From BOG-908 sp963795825 (GTDB lineage: Bacteria; Pseudomonadota; Alphaproteobacteria; Acetobacterales; Acetobacteraceae): 64,000 nucleotides of DNA. This document shows positions 44,280 to 53,217 of this stretch, piece by piece. Position numbers and translations under genes: made by a program. The notes beneath the pieces are model-generated. The model had not been told where the DNA came from. It did no database searches and worked only from the letters and a program-made list of their open reading frames with translations. The stretch lies in the NCBI GenBank assembly GCA_963795825.1, contig CAWCIW010000001.1, positions 1 through 64,000 of the forward strand, given 5' to 3'. Every line of letters begins with the position of its first letter. Position 1 is the stretch's first letter.

Positions 44280-45407
44280 TTGAAAGGGGCTCGCGAGATA
44301 CGGTCTTTGACCGGGTTGCGTGGCGTCGCGGCTTTGGCTGTTATGGTTTATCATTTCCTGGCTGTGCCGGGCGTTGCTGTTTTTGGCGTGAGGTCCGTTG
44401 GGCCGGGCTACCTGATGGTGGATCTGTTCTTCATACTGTCGGGTTTCGTCATGGCGCGTACGTATGGGCCGGCTTTTGCCAGCGGCTTTTCCTGGTCGCG
44501 ATATCGTCGGTTCCTCGAAGCCCGCTTCGCCCGCGTGTATCCGCTCTACGCGCTCATCTGCGTTTGTATTTTCCTGCTGACCAAGATGCATGTTATCACG
44601 AGCGCCTCCTTTCCGGTGCGCGCTTTGCTCTCCAACATGCCGATGCTGGAAAATCTCGGTGCCGGTTTGCTGGCGCCGGGACTTGCCGAATACCTCGATC
44701 CGCCGAGCTGGTCTATCAGCACCGAACTGGGTGCCTATCTGCTGTTTCCGCTGCTCTCCCTTGTTGCCTTACACCGTTCCAGGGCCGCGGCCGTGGGCAC
44801 TTTGCTGGTTTGCGCGGTGACGGTGCTGTGGCTGTCGGTGATGCCGCATTCCTGGCGGCATCTGCCGTTCCGGAACGACCCGCTGAACATCAGCTCCGGC
44901 GAGACGCTCTGGCCGCTGGCGCGCTGCCTTGCGGAGTTCGCTCTGGGCCTGCTCACGTTCCGCGCGGCCGCCGGGCTGGACGGCAGGCGACGTGGCGGGC
45001 GGACGGATTTCCTGCTGCTGGTGGCGCTAGGTCTGGCGTGGATCCTCCCGGAGGGCGACGTGGTGGTGGTTGGGCTCCTTCCATTGCTGATTTTGCAGGT
45101 TTGCGAGGACGACACGAAGCTGGCGCGCTGCCTGGCGTCGGCCGTGCCGTATCGGCTGGGGGAGTGGTCGTATGCGATCTATCTTCTGCACTGGCCGGCT
45201 TTGGACTTGCTTGTTCCCATCGAGGCATTTCTCCACAGGCTGCGCATCGCGCACCAGCACGAAGCGGCACTGGCGTTCGTTGCGGTCGCCGTGATCGTCA
45301 CCGCCGCCGCCGTGCACAGCCTGGTGGAGAAACCCGCCAGACGCTTCCTGCGCAACCTGTTCCAGGAGCCGGTGCGCCCGATCCAGACGGAACCCGGCGC
45401 CCCCTGA
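44280..45407 (+). CDS. Acyltransferase-3 family membrane protein (OafA/YrhL-like)
   Basis: 375 residues with about ten membrane helices. N-terminal SLTGLRGVAALAVMVYHFLAVPG with the catalytic His, YLMVDLFFILSGFVMARTYG and RRFLEARFARVYPLY (typical family arginines). O-acetylates or acylates surface sugars. TTG start at 44280 with a GGGG run ahead; weak. Ends before a run of three repeat copies. Confidence 0.85.
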   Translation: MKGAREIRSLTGLRGVAALAVMVYHFLAVPGVAVFGVRSVGPGYLMVDLFFILSGFVMARTYGPAFASGFSWSRYRRFLEARFARVYPLYALICVCIFLLTKMHVITSASFPVRALLSNMPMLENLGAGLLAPGLAEYLDPPSWSISTELGAYLLFPLLSLVALHRSRAAAVGTLLVCAVTVLWLSVMPHSWRHLPFRNDPLNISSGETLWPLARCLAEFALGLLTFRAAAGLDGRRRGGRTDFLLLVALGLAWILPEGDVVVVGLLPLLILQVCEDDTKLARCLASAVPYRLGEWSYAIYLLHWPALDLLVPIEAFLHRLRIAHQHEAALAFVAVAVIVTAAAVHSLVEKPARRFLRNLFQEPVRPIQTEPGAP

Positions 45408-45433
45408 GTCGCAACGGGCCTTTGGCAAAGAAC

Positions 45434-45491
45434 CCCGACAGGGAGCAAAAGTCTTTTGCTTCTTTTCTTCAGAAAAGAAGGCCTTGCTTTC
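45434..45491. terminator. Hairpin repeat family copy 17
   Basis: GGAGCAAAAGTCTTTTGC then CTTCTTTTCTTCAGAAAAGA and AGGCCTTGC. First of three copies in 280 bases after the acyltransferase. Confidence 0.8.
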
Positions 45492-45521
45492 GCCCCAGCC
45501 CGTCTTGGGACTGATGCATCG

Positions 45522-45583
45522 GAAGAAAGAAAGGCCTTCTTTTTCGAGAAAAAGAAGCAAAAAGCTTTTGCTATGACGCCTGC
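45522..45583. repeat. Hairpin repeat family copy 18
   Basis: AAGGCCTTCTTTTTCGAGAA hairpin with GCAAAAAGCTTTTGC, opposite orientation to its neighbours. Confidence 0.75.
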
Positions 45584-45641
45584 ACGACGAATTGGCTATT
45601 TCTGCAACCGCATCGACTTGCAATAAGGGCGCAGGCCTTGG

Positions 45642-45710
45642 CGCAAGCGTCGGAGCAAAAGCTTTTTGGTCCTTTTTCTCGAAAAAGGACTGCTTTCTTG
45701 CCTGCCTTGC
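45642..45710. repeat. Hairpin repeat family copy 19
   Basis: GCAAAAGCTTTTTGGTCC then TTTTTCTCGAAAAAGGACTG. Its flank GCAAGCGTCGGAG is shared with copy 13. Confidence 0.75.
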
Positions 45711-45876
45711 ACGCGCCAAACGCAACCGTGTTTATTATCGATCCCTCGCGCGAACGGCGGGGCCATCAGACCGTAGCTGCCCGGGCAGGTATCGCCCTGG
45801 CAACGATCAGCTAAATGAGTTACAAGGTCCGTCGCAACGACCTGCCGTTCCCGCGGTCCGATCCATAAGGTAGCTC

Positions 45877-47007
45877 ATGTCGGCCACAACACTGCGCGAC
45901 CCGGTTCCGGCCCCCGTGCTCGTCTATGACGGCAGCATCGGCGATCTCTACCGTATCTTCCTTGTCAACCTGCTGCTGACGATCGTGACGCTCGGGATCT
46001 GGCGTTTCTGGGCGGTGACGCGCATGCGCCGCTATGTCTGGTCGCGCACCAGCAGCTTCGGGCAGCGCTTCGAATATGACGGCACCGGCGGGCAGCTCTT
46101 CCTGGGTTTCCTGCTGGCGTTGTTGGTGATCTTCGGGCTGGGCGCTGCAGCCGCCGTCTGCAGCGCGCTGCTCGTCAAGTTTGCTGGTAATGGCAGCAAG
46201 ATTCTGGCCGCCGTGCCGATCTTCCTGTTCGAGCTTGCCATAATCATTCTCGCCCTGGGCGCACCGTTCTCGGCGCAGCGTTACCGCCTCAACCATACGA
46301 TCTGGCGCGGCATACGCGGCGGCGTGAAAGGCTCGATGCTGGCCTACGGCCTGCGCTCGCTGCTCTATCTGTTCCTCAGCGCTCTCACGTTCTACCAGTT
46401 GGCGCCCTGGGCGATGCTGCGCCTCTTTGAGCGGCGCACGAATGCCAGCTTCTTCGGCACCCAGTATTTCACCGCCGCCACACGCGCGGCCTCGGTCTAT
46501 CTGCGTTACGTGCTCGCCTTTGTGGGCACCATCGTTCTGGCGATCGTGGTGTTCGGCCTGTTCTATCTCATCGAGCGCCCCGCATTCGCGCTCATCACAC
46601 ATGCGCAGGACCCGCTGGTGGTGCAGCGGGCGTTCAGCGCGCTGGCGCCGGCGCTGCTGGCGGCCTACCTGGTGCTGATCTTCGGCGGCGCGCTGATCTC
46701 CGCCGCCTTCACCGCCGCGTATTTCCGCCACATCACGGGACATACGCAGTTCGGCGCGCTGCAGTTCTCCAGCCGGGTCACCGCCCTGGCGGTGCTCAGC
46801 ATTACCTTCGGCAACATCCTCATCCTGGTGTTCACGCTGGGGCTCGGCATGCCGATCGTGATCCACCGCAACCTGCGTTTCATGGCGGCCAATCTGCTGG
46901 GCAGCGGCATGCCGGACATGGCGGAGATCGGCGCCAGCACGCAGCCGACATCGCGCTTCGGCGAGGGCATGTTCCAGGCCCTGGACGCGGGCGCGGGGAT
47001 CGGCTGA
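45877..47007 (+). CDS. YjgN/DUF898 membrane protein
   Basis: 376 residues with about eight membrane helices. Repeated family block: FLVNLLLTIVTLGIWRFWAVTRMRRYVWSRTSSFGQRFEYDG at the N-terminus, and later FFGTQYFTAATR, FRHITGHTQFGALQFSS. Function unknown, but its pairing with an M48 peptidase, directly at the stop, is common for this family, so a joint role in the membrane is likely. ATG 45877. Confidence 0.85.
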   Translation: MSATTLRDPVPAPVLVYDGSIGDLYRIFLVNLLLTIVTLGIWRFWAVTRMRRYVWSRTSSFGQRFEYDGTGGQLFLGFLLALLVIFGLGAAAAVCSALLVKFAGNGSKILAAVPIFLFELAIIILALGAPFSAQRYRLNHTIWRGIRGGVKGSMLAYGLRSLLYLFLSALTFYQLAPWAMLRLFERRTNASFFGTQYFTAATRAASVYLRYVLAFVGTIVLAIVVFGLFYLIERPAFALITHAQDPLVVQRAFSALAPALLAAYLVLIFGGALISAAFTAAYFRHITGHTQFGALQFSSRVTALAVLSITFGNILILVFTLGLGMPIVIHRNLRFMAANLLGSGMPDMAEIGASTQPTSRFGEGMFQALDAGAGIG

Positions 47008-48033
47008 TTGCACACGGCCGCGGCGATCCTCTTCGACGGCAGGACCGCGCTCGGCGAGAAGGTGTTTGCCACCGTCGATGGCCCGCTCCTGCGCTTGCAG
47101 GCGGAGGGTGGCGGCGCCCTGGAGCCGTGGGCGCTGCGCACCGTCACGCGATGCGACCCGGGCGCGCCCGCAGATACGGCCATCTTCAAGGCGACAGGGC
47201 CTGCGCGCCTCTGCGTGAGCGATGCAGCACTGCTGGCCGCCCTGCGCGCGGCGGGGGTGAAGTTCGGCAGCTCCGCATCCTGGTCCGCCAGGCGCTGGGC
47301 CGCCTTTGCCGCGGGGTTTGCCGGCAGCCTCCTGCTGGCCGCGGGCCTGATCGACCAGTTGCCAGGCCTGGCCGCGCCGTTCGTGCCGCCGGCCCTGGAG
47401 CGCGGCTGGTCGGACACCATCGAGACCGTGCTCTCCGCCGACACCTCCCACTGCGATAATCCTGCCGCCACCGCCGCACTGCGCGGCCTCACCGCCCGCC
47501 TCGCCACCGCGGCCGGGCTGGCGCAGCCGCCGCGCATCGCCGTGCTGGATAACGGGCTCGTCAACGCGTTCACGCTGCCCGACGGACGGGTGCTGCTGAT
47601 GCGCGGCCTGATCGAGAAAGCCGGCGGCCCGGACGAGCTCTCCGGCGTACTCGCGCACGAGTTGGGCCATGTCCGGCGCCACGATCCGACGCGCGAGATG
47701 CTGCGCGGCCTTGCGCTGAACATGGTCGCGCGCAGCCTCGGGTGGGGATCGTCGGTGGCGAGCCAGATGACGGCACTCTCGTACGGACGGCGGGCCGAGG
47801 CGAAGGCGGACGCGAGCGCCATCGTTACGTTGCGCCGGGCCGGGCTGCGGGCGGATGGGCTGCGGCGCTTCTTCCAGCGGCTCGAGGGCGGTGCAGGGGA
47901 TACTCCGCTGCCGTTTCTTTCGGATCATCCGGCGACCTCGGACCGTATCGCGATGTTACCGGGCGACGATGCCGGCGGTTCTGCACTGACGCCGCAGGAG
48001 TGGCGTGCGGTTGAGGTGGCGTGCTCGGAGTGA
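47008..48033 (+). CDS. Membrane-anchored M48-family zinc peptidase
   Basis: 341 residues. TTG start directly after the YjgN stop (no gap). A single membrane segment (AAFAAGFAGSLLLAAGLI, about 92-110) precedes the catalytic domain: GVLAHELGHVRRHDPT (the HExxH zinc site) and RRAEAKAD, which gives the third ligand. HtpX-like quality-control proteases share this. Coupled to YjgN. Ends at the terminator 48081-48120. Confidence 0.88.
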   Translation: MHTAAAILFDGRTALGEKVFATVDGPLLRLQAEGGGALEPWALRTVTRCDPGAPADTAIFKATGPARLCVSDAALLAALRAAGVKFGSSASWSARRWAAFAAGFAGSLLLAAGLIDQLPGLAAPFVPPALERGWSDTIETVLSADTSHCDNPAATAALRGLTARLATAAGLAQPPRIAVLDNGLVNAFTLPDGRVLLMRGLIEKAGGPDELSGVLAHELGHVRRHDPTREMLRGLALNMVARSLGWGSSVASQMTALSYGRRAEAKADASAIVTLRRAGLRADGLRRFFQRLEGGAGDTPLPFLSDHPATSDRIAMLPGDDAGGSALTPQEWRAVEVACSE

Positions 48034-48080
48034 TGCGGTGGCGCGACAATCATGGTGAGGTTGACGTGTTTAAGGCAGGC

Positions 48081-48120
48081 AAGAAAGCAGTCCTTTTTCG
48101 AGAAAAAGGACTGCTTTCTT
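48081..48120. terminator. Perfect 19-bp hairpin, bidirectional terminator (copy 20)
   Basis: AAGAAAGCAGTCCTTTTTC and its complement around GA, between convergent M48 and MurQ genes. A tandem GCAGGCCCGCCT duplication follows at 48127-48150. Confidence 0.88.
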
Positions 48121-48149
48121 CCTTCCTGCAGGCCCGCCTGCAGGCCCGC

Positions 48150-49040
48150 CTAACCGCGCAAAGCCACCCCCAGATCCCCACCACACGCCGCAAGCCGGCC
48201 AGCCGCCGCCTCCAGCGCAACCCCGTGCACCAGCAAGACCGCCGTCTTCACATGCCCGTCCGCAGCCGCCAAAGCCGCGCGCGCGGCCGCGTCGTCGCAC
48301 CCGGTGAAACCGCACACCATGCGCACCGCCCGGCCGCGCAATTTCTCGTTGCGCGCCTGCATGTCCACCATCTGGCCGCGATACACATGGCCGAGGCGAA
48401 GCATGATCGTGGTCGACAGCAGGTTCAGCGCCACCTTTTGCGACGTGCCGGCTTTCAGCCGGGTGGAGCCGGCGATCGGTTCGGCGCCTGTTTCTAACAG
48501 GATCGGATGGCGGGCGGCGGCGAGCAGCGGGCCTGCGGGGCTGTTGGCCACCGCGATGGTCAGGGCGCCGACTTGCGCGGCGGCGCGGAGGCAGGCGAGC
48601 GGGTAGGGCGTGGCGCCGCTGGCGGCGATCGCGATCAGCACGTCGTCGGGGCCGGGCGCCAGGCCGGCGATGTCGGCGGCCGCCTGGTCCGTGCTGTCCT
48701 CGGCATTTTCCACCGCCTGGGTGAGTGCGTCGCGGCCACCGGCGATCAGGAGCGCGAGGCGGTGTTCGGGCCAGGCGAAGGTGGGCGGCAGTTCGGCGCC
48801 GTCCTGCACGCCGATGCGGCCGGAGGTGCCGGCGCCGCAATAGATCAGACGGCCGGCGCCGCGCAGGCGTGCCGCGGCATCGTCTGCGGCGGCGGCGATT
48901 GCGGCTACTGCCGGGCGTACGGCGGCGACGGCGGCGAGTTGCGCTTCCAGCAGCGCGCTCACCGCCACATCGGACGGCCATTCGGCGATATCACGGTAAC
49001 GGGGGTCGATAGTTTCCGTCGCGGGCAGCGCGTCAGACAT
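48150..49040 (-). CDS. murQ: N-acetylmuramic acid 6-phosphate etherase
   Basis: 296 residues. Converts MurNAc-6-phosphate to GlcNAc-6-phosphate and lactate, in wall recycling. Seen: CGAGTSGRIGVQDGAELPPTF with the SIS-domain loop and catalytic Glu, AENAEDSTDQA with the second Glu, ASGATPYPL and GSTRLKAGTSQKVALNLLST. ATG overlaps the end of parE (ATGTCTGA), so both are on one transcript. Fits AmpG and the peptide regulon nearby. Confidence 0.93.
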   Translation of the reverse strand: MSDALPATETIDPRYRDIAEWPSDVAVSALLEAQLAAVAAVRPAVAAIAAAADDAAARLRGAGRLIYCGAGTSGRIGVQDGAELPPTFAWPEHRLALLIAGGRDALTQAVENAEDSTDQAAADIAGLAPGPDDVLIAIAASGATPYPLACLRAAAQVGALTIAVANSPAGPLLAAARHPILLETGAEPIAGSTRLKAGTSQKVALNLLSTTIMLRLGHVYRGQMVDMQARNEKLRGRAVRMVCGFTGCDDAAARAALAAADGHVKTAVLLVHGVALEAAAGRLAACGGDLGVALRG

Positions 49041-51016
49041 CTACGGTTTCCACGTTGCCTGCGTTTTCCTGGATGAAAGCGAAACGCAGTTCCGGTTTGC
49101 GACCCATCAGCGCTTCCACCAGGGTGGACGTGCTGGCGCGGTCATCGTTGGCGATCACCACTTTCAGCAGCGTGCGTTTGGTGGGATCCATCGTGGTTTC
49201 TTTCAGCGCGGAGGGCGGCATTTCGCCGAGTCCCTTGAAGCGGCTGATGTCGACTTTGGTGTTTGCCTTGAAGGCGGATTTGATTTTGCGGTCGCGGTCG
49301 CGGTCGGTCATTGCATATACCGATTTGGCACCCTGGGTGAGTTTGTAGAGCGGCGGCTGCGCCAGATATACGCGGCCCTGGCGTATCAGGTCGGGCAGTT
49401 CGCGGTAGAAGAATGTCATCAGCAGCGAGGCTATATGCGCGCCGTCCACGTCGGCGTCCGTCATGATGATGATCTTGCCGTAGCGCAGGCGCGCCGCGTC
49501 GAAACGTTCGCCCACGCCACAGCCGAGCGCTTCCACCAGATCCTTCAGTTCCTGGTTCTGCCTCAGCTTTTCCGTGCTGGCGCTGGCCACGTTGAGGATT
49601 TTTCCGCGCAACGGCAGCACCGCCTGTGTTTCACGGGCGCGCGCCTGTTTGGCCGAACCGCCGGCGCTGTCGCCTTCCACCAGGAACAACTCGGTCTCCG
49701 CCACGCCTTCTTTGGTGCAGTCGGTTAGCTTGCCGGGCAGGCGCAGCCTTCGCGTAGCGGATTTGCGCGGCGTGTCTTTCTGCTCTTTGCGACGCAGCCG
49801 CTCTTCCGCGCGCTCGATCACGAAGGTGAGCAGGTTGTCGGCCTGTGCGGGATCGGCGGCGAGATAATGGTCGAAGCGGTCGCGCAACGCGGTTTCCACC
49901 AGGCGGGTGGCTTCCGGGCTGGTGAGTTTTTCCTTTGTCTGGCCCTGGAACTGCGGGTCGCGCAGGAACACCGAGAGTTTCGCCGCGAGCTGTCCCGTCA
50001 CGTCGTCGGCCGTCACCGCGAGCGCGCGCTTGTTGGCGCGCTGCTCGCCCCAGTTGCGCAAGGATTTCAGCAGCGCGTTGCGGAAGCCCGTCTCGTGCGT
50101 GCCGCCGGCCGGGGTGGGCACCGTGTTGGTGTAGGAATTGAGGAACGCCTCGCCCTGCTCGAGCCAGATCACCGCCCATTCCACGCGGCCGCTCGCCCGT
50201 CCGTCCGGCGCGTCCGGCAGGTTGGCGTCGCCGGCCCAGATCTCCGGTAGTCGCGCGCGCTTCGCCTTCGATGTCGGCTTCCAGAGAGTCCCTGAGTCCG
50301 CCTGGAAAGTGCAGCACCGCCTCGGCGGGTGTCGCGTCGCGTATCAGCGAGGCATCGCAGGACCAGCGTATCTCCACGCCGCGGAACAGGTACGCTTTGG
50401 AGCGGCAGAGTTTGTAGAGCCGCGCGGCGCTGAATTGCAGCGGGCCGAAGATCTGCGTGTCCGGTTTGAAGCGTATCGTGGTGCCGCGACGGTTCTGCGT
50501 GGCGCCGGCATTGATCAGTTTCGTGGTGGGCACGCCGCGCGCGTATGTCTGCCTGTACAGCACGCGGTCGCGCGCCACTTCCACCTCGAGTATTTCGGAC
50601 AAGGCGTTCACCACGGAGCTGCCGACGCCGTGCAGGCCGCCCGATGTCTCGTAGGCCTTGCCACCGAACTTGCCGCCGGAATGCAGCGTGGTGAGAATCA
50701 CTTCGAGCGCGCTTTTCTTGGGGAATTTCGGGTGCGGGTCGGTGGGAATGCCGCGGCCGTTGTCGCGCACGCTCAGGAAGTTGCCGGGTGCCAGCGACAC
50801 CTCGATGAAGCTCGCATGGCCGGCGACCGCCTCGTCCATCGCGTTGTCGATGATCTCGGCGGCCAGATGGTGGAGCGCGGTCTCGTCGGTGCCGCCGATA
50901 TACATGCCGGGGCGACGGCGTACGGGCTCGAGTTCTTCGAGTACCTCGATATCTTTCGCGGAGTAGTCCTGGCTGGCACGTTTGTCGGCTGCCCCGCCGA
51001 ACAGGTCGTCGTTCAT
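49033..51016 (-). CDS. parE: DNA topoisomerase IV subunit B, one-base frameshift
   Basis: ATP-driven subunit of the chromosome decatenase. N-terminal frame from ATG 51016: GHKL ATPase with EIIDNAMDEAVAG, DNGRGIPTD, HSGGKFGGKAYETSGGLHGVGSSVVNALS. C-terminal frame: transducer lysine QTKEKL, TOPRIM LFLVEGDSAGGSAKQAR and TDADVDGAHI. Joined they give 660 residues, ParE-sized rather than GyrB-sized. The break lies in a GCGCGCGCG run at 50251-50260, one base too many; after it the frame continues as LPEIWAGDANLPDA. A frameshift in an essential gene suggests sequence error. Stop overlaps murQ. Confidence 0.92.
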
Positions 51017-51085
51017 GCTGTGTTCCCGTGGGTGCGGGCAGGCTAGCGGGGCCGGGGTGGCAAAGGCAAGCGGTGTGCGTGGCGG

Positions 51086-52393
51086 TCAGGCGGCCGCCTT
51101 GCGCCCTGCCATGCCGGCCAGCACCAGTGCGGCCAGAAGCACCGCGCCGGCGCTCAGCCCGAAGAACGACGCGGCCGGTATCTGCCCCCAATACATCCCC
51201 ATCACGCCGGACAGCAGGCTGCCCGCGAACTTGGCGATATACCAGGCGCCCATCGCCATCGCCGCCAGCCGGGCCGGCGCCAGCGCGCTGACCAGCGAGA
51301 GCCCCACCGGGATCACCATCAGCTCGCCTATGGTCAGCAGCACGAAATAGCCGATCACCCAGCCGACGCCGACCGGCTGGCCGTGCGCCGCATAGCGCAG
51401 GGCCGCGCCCACCATGACAAGCAGCGCCAGCCCGGAGATCGCGCAGCCCAGGCTCATCCGCCGCAGCAGGTTGGCGCCGCCATGAAGGCGCTCCCGGCGG
51501 CCCCACCACGCGATCAGCACCGGCGTGAGGGCGATGATGAGCAGCGGGTTGATCGCCTGGAACCAGGTGGCCGGCAGGGTGAATACGTGGCCGAACAGGC
51601 CGACCGTGCGGTCCGTCTGGTGGGCGACCCAGAGTGCGATCACGTTGCCGCTCTGCTCGTAGCCGATGCGGAACAGCACGATCACGCCGATGATCGCGGC
51701 GAGCCGGCCCAGATCGGCGCGCTCCCGCGGCGAGAGCACGCCCCCGCCTTCCGCGCGCGCGGCCTGGCGCATGGCCAGCGGCTCCGGCGGCAGCAGGCTT
51801 GCGAACCCGCGATAGATCGCCAGGCCGGCCAGCATGCCGAACCCTGCGGCGGCAAAGCCCCAGTGCCAGCCTGCGAATTCGCCGAGCGAGCCGCACACCA
51901 GGGGGGCCAGCAGGCCGCCGAGGTTGATGCCCATGTAATACGCGCTGAACGCATGCGCGCGGCGCGGATCGTCGGGCGCGTACAGGCTGCCGACCTGCAC
52001 GGCGAGCGGCGGGATGAACAGTCCGTTGCCGACCGCCACGAGGGCGAGGGCCGGCAGCAGCAGGGCCGGCACCGCCATCGCGAAATGGCCGCACATCATC
52101 AGCGCGCCGCCGAGCATCACGCTGCGCGTGCGGCCGAGCCAGCGATCGGCGATGATGCCGCCGAAGAACGGGGTGAAGAACGCCGCCGCCCCGTAAGCGC
52201 CGTAGATAAGCGAGGAGCGCTGCTGGCTGAAGCCGAGCCGCTCCGTCATGTAGTACACCAGCAGCGCCTGCAGGCCGAAATACGAAAACTCGGCCCACAT
52301 CTGGGTCAGGAACAGCACGGTCAGGCCGGGCGGATGGCCGAACAGCGTCCTCGCCGGTAGCGGGCCAGGCGCGCTTGCAGTGACAGCCGACAT
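51086..52393 (-). CDS. POT/PTR2-family proton-coupled peptide transporter
   Basis: 435 residues, about 12-14 helices. Family signatures: MWAEFSYFGLQALLVYYMTERLGFS at the N-terminus, GGIIADRWLGRTRSVMLGG, and AYYMGINLGGLLAPLVCG with FRIGYEQSGNVIALWV. Imports di- and tripeptides with protons. ATG 52393. Operator-like palindrome 27 bases upstream of the start. Divergent from a XRE-cupin regulator. Probably brings in peptides for the epimerase operon. Confidence 0.88.
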   Translation of the reverse strand: MSAVTASAPGPLPARTLFGHPPGLTVLFLTQMWAEFSYFGLQALLVYYMTERLGFSQQRSSLIYGAYGAAAFFTPFFGGIIADRWLGRTRSVMLGGALMMCGHFAMAVPALLLPALALVAVGNGLFIPPLAVQVGSLYAPDDPRRAHAFSAYYMGINLGGLLAPLVCGSLGEFAGWHWGFAAAGFGMLAGLAIYRGFASLLPPEPLAMRQAARAEGGGVLSPRERADLGRLAAIIGVIVLFRIGYEQSGNVIALWVAHQTDRTVGLFGHVFTLPATWFQAINPLLIIALTPVLIAWWGRRERLHGGANLLRRMSLGCAISGLALLVMVGAALRYAAHGQPVGVGWVIGYFVLLTIGELMVIPVGLSLVSALAPARLAAMAMGAWYIAKFAGSLLSGVMGMYWGQIPAASFFGLSAGAVLLAALVLAGMAGRKAAA

Positions 52394-52419
52394 GATGTGC
52401 TCCCCGGGCGACACGGTGT

Positions 52420-52433
52420 TTTCATATATGAAA
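52420..52433. promoter_or_regulatory. Operator-like palindrome between POT and XRE genes
   Basis: TTTCATATATGAAA, a perfect 14-base palindrome, AT-rich in a GC-rich genome, between divergent transporter and regulator genes. A near copy is at 53175. Confidence 0.7.
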
Positions 52434-52498
52434 GGTCGTCGCAGCTTTCGCAAACGGTCCAGCCTGCTTATGTTGGCCAGGATCGGACGGGACGCTTC

Positions 52499-53149
52499 AT
52501 GGATGACGAGAAGACGCTGCTTTCCACGCGCGTGAAAACCCTGCGCGAGCAGCGCGGCTGGACGATCGCCGAGACGGCGCGCCGGGCCGGCGTGTCGGTG
52601 AGCATGCTGTGGAAGGTGGAGAACGGGCAGACGACGCTGACCTACGGCAAGCTGGCCAAGCTGGCGGCCGGGCTGGACGTGCCTGTGGGCGAGCTGTTCG
52701 CCAACCCGCTGCCCGCCATGCGCAAGGGCGGCCGGCGCGTGGTGGACCGGCGCGGCCGCGGCCCGATGGTGGATGCCGGTAGCAATCTCCACCAGTTCCT
52801 GGCTACGGATTTGGCCGGCAAGCATTATTTCCCGTGCCTGATCGAAGTGCGCGCGGACGGTGACGGTGCGGACGCGGTATCGCATGGCGGCGAGGAGTTC
52901 TCGTTCGTGATCGAGGGTGCCGTGCGCTTCGTTTGCGAGGGCTACGAGGACATCGTGCTGGAACCCGGCGACAGCGTGTATTTCGATGCCGCGCTGAAGC
53001 ATCGTTATCTGCGCAGCGGCGAGATTCCGGCGCGCATGCTGTGTGTGTATTCGCACCCGGAATACGCGCGGCTTGGTGCCGCTTCTGGGCCGGAGACGCA
53101 TTCCCTGGCGATGAAGGCGTTCACCGCACCGCGGGCGGCGCGGGGGTAA
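52499..53149 (+). CDS. XRE-family regulator with C-terminal cupin (PuuR/SutR-like)
   Basis: 216 residues. N-terminal helix-turn-helix: RVKTLREQRGWTIAETARRAGVSVSMLWKVENGQTTLTYGKLAKLAAGLDV. C-terminal cupin sensor: HGGEEFSFVIEGAVRFVCEGYEDIVLEPGDSVYFDAALKHRY, with the cupin motifs and histidines. Typical repressors of amine or peptide catabolism. ATG 52499. Sits between two palindromes matching each other, strongly suggesting that it controls itself, the POT gene and the epimerase operon. Confidence 0.9.
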   Translation: MDDEKTLLSTRVKTLREQRGWTIAETARRAGVSVSMLWKVENGQTTLTYGKLAKLAAGLDVPVGELFANPLPAMRKGGRRVVDRRGRGPMVDAGSNLHQFLATDLAGKHYFPCLIEVRADGDGADAVSHGGEEFSFVIEGAVRFVCEGYEDIVLEPGDSVYFDAALKHRYLRSGEIPARMLCVYSHPEYARLGAASGPETHSLAMKAFTAPRAARG

Positions 53150-53174
53150 CGGGCAAAACAGGGCTGGCATGTCT

Positions 53175-53188
53175 TTTCATATATGATA
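53175..53188. promoter_or_regulatory. Operator-like palindrome upstream of the epimerase operon
   Basis: TTTCATATATGATA, same as the 52420 site but with T for A in the second half. It overlaps a -10-like TATGAT at 53182-53187, as a repressor site would, and lies 30 bases before the epimerase start. Confidence 0.7.
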
Positions 53189-53217
53189 GTGTCGCGTCGT
53201 ATCTGAAAAGGCGTTCC

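Noticed and set aside
45820..47928. 700-codon minus-strand open frame opposite YjgN and M48
   Set aside because: Low-complexity sequence without motifs, overlapping two convincing genes.
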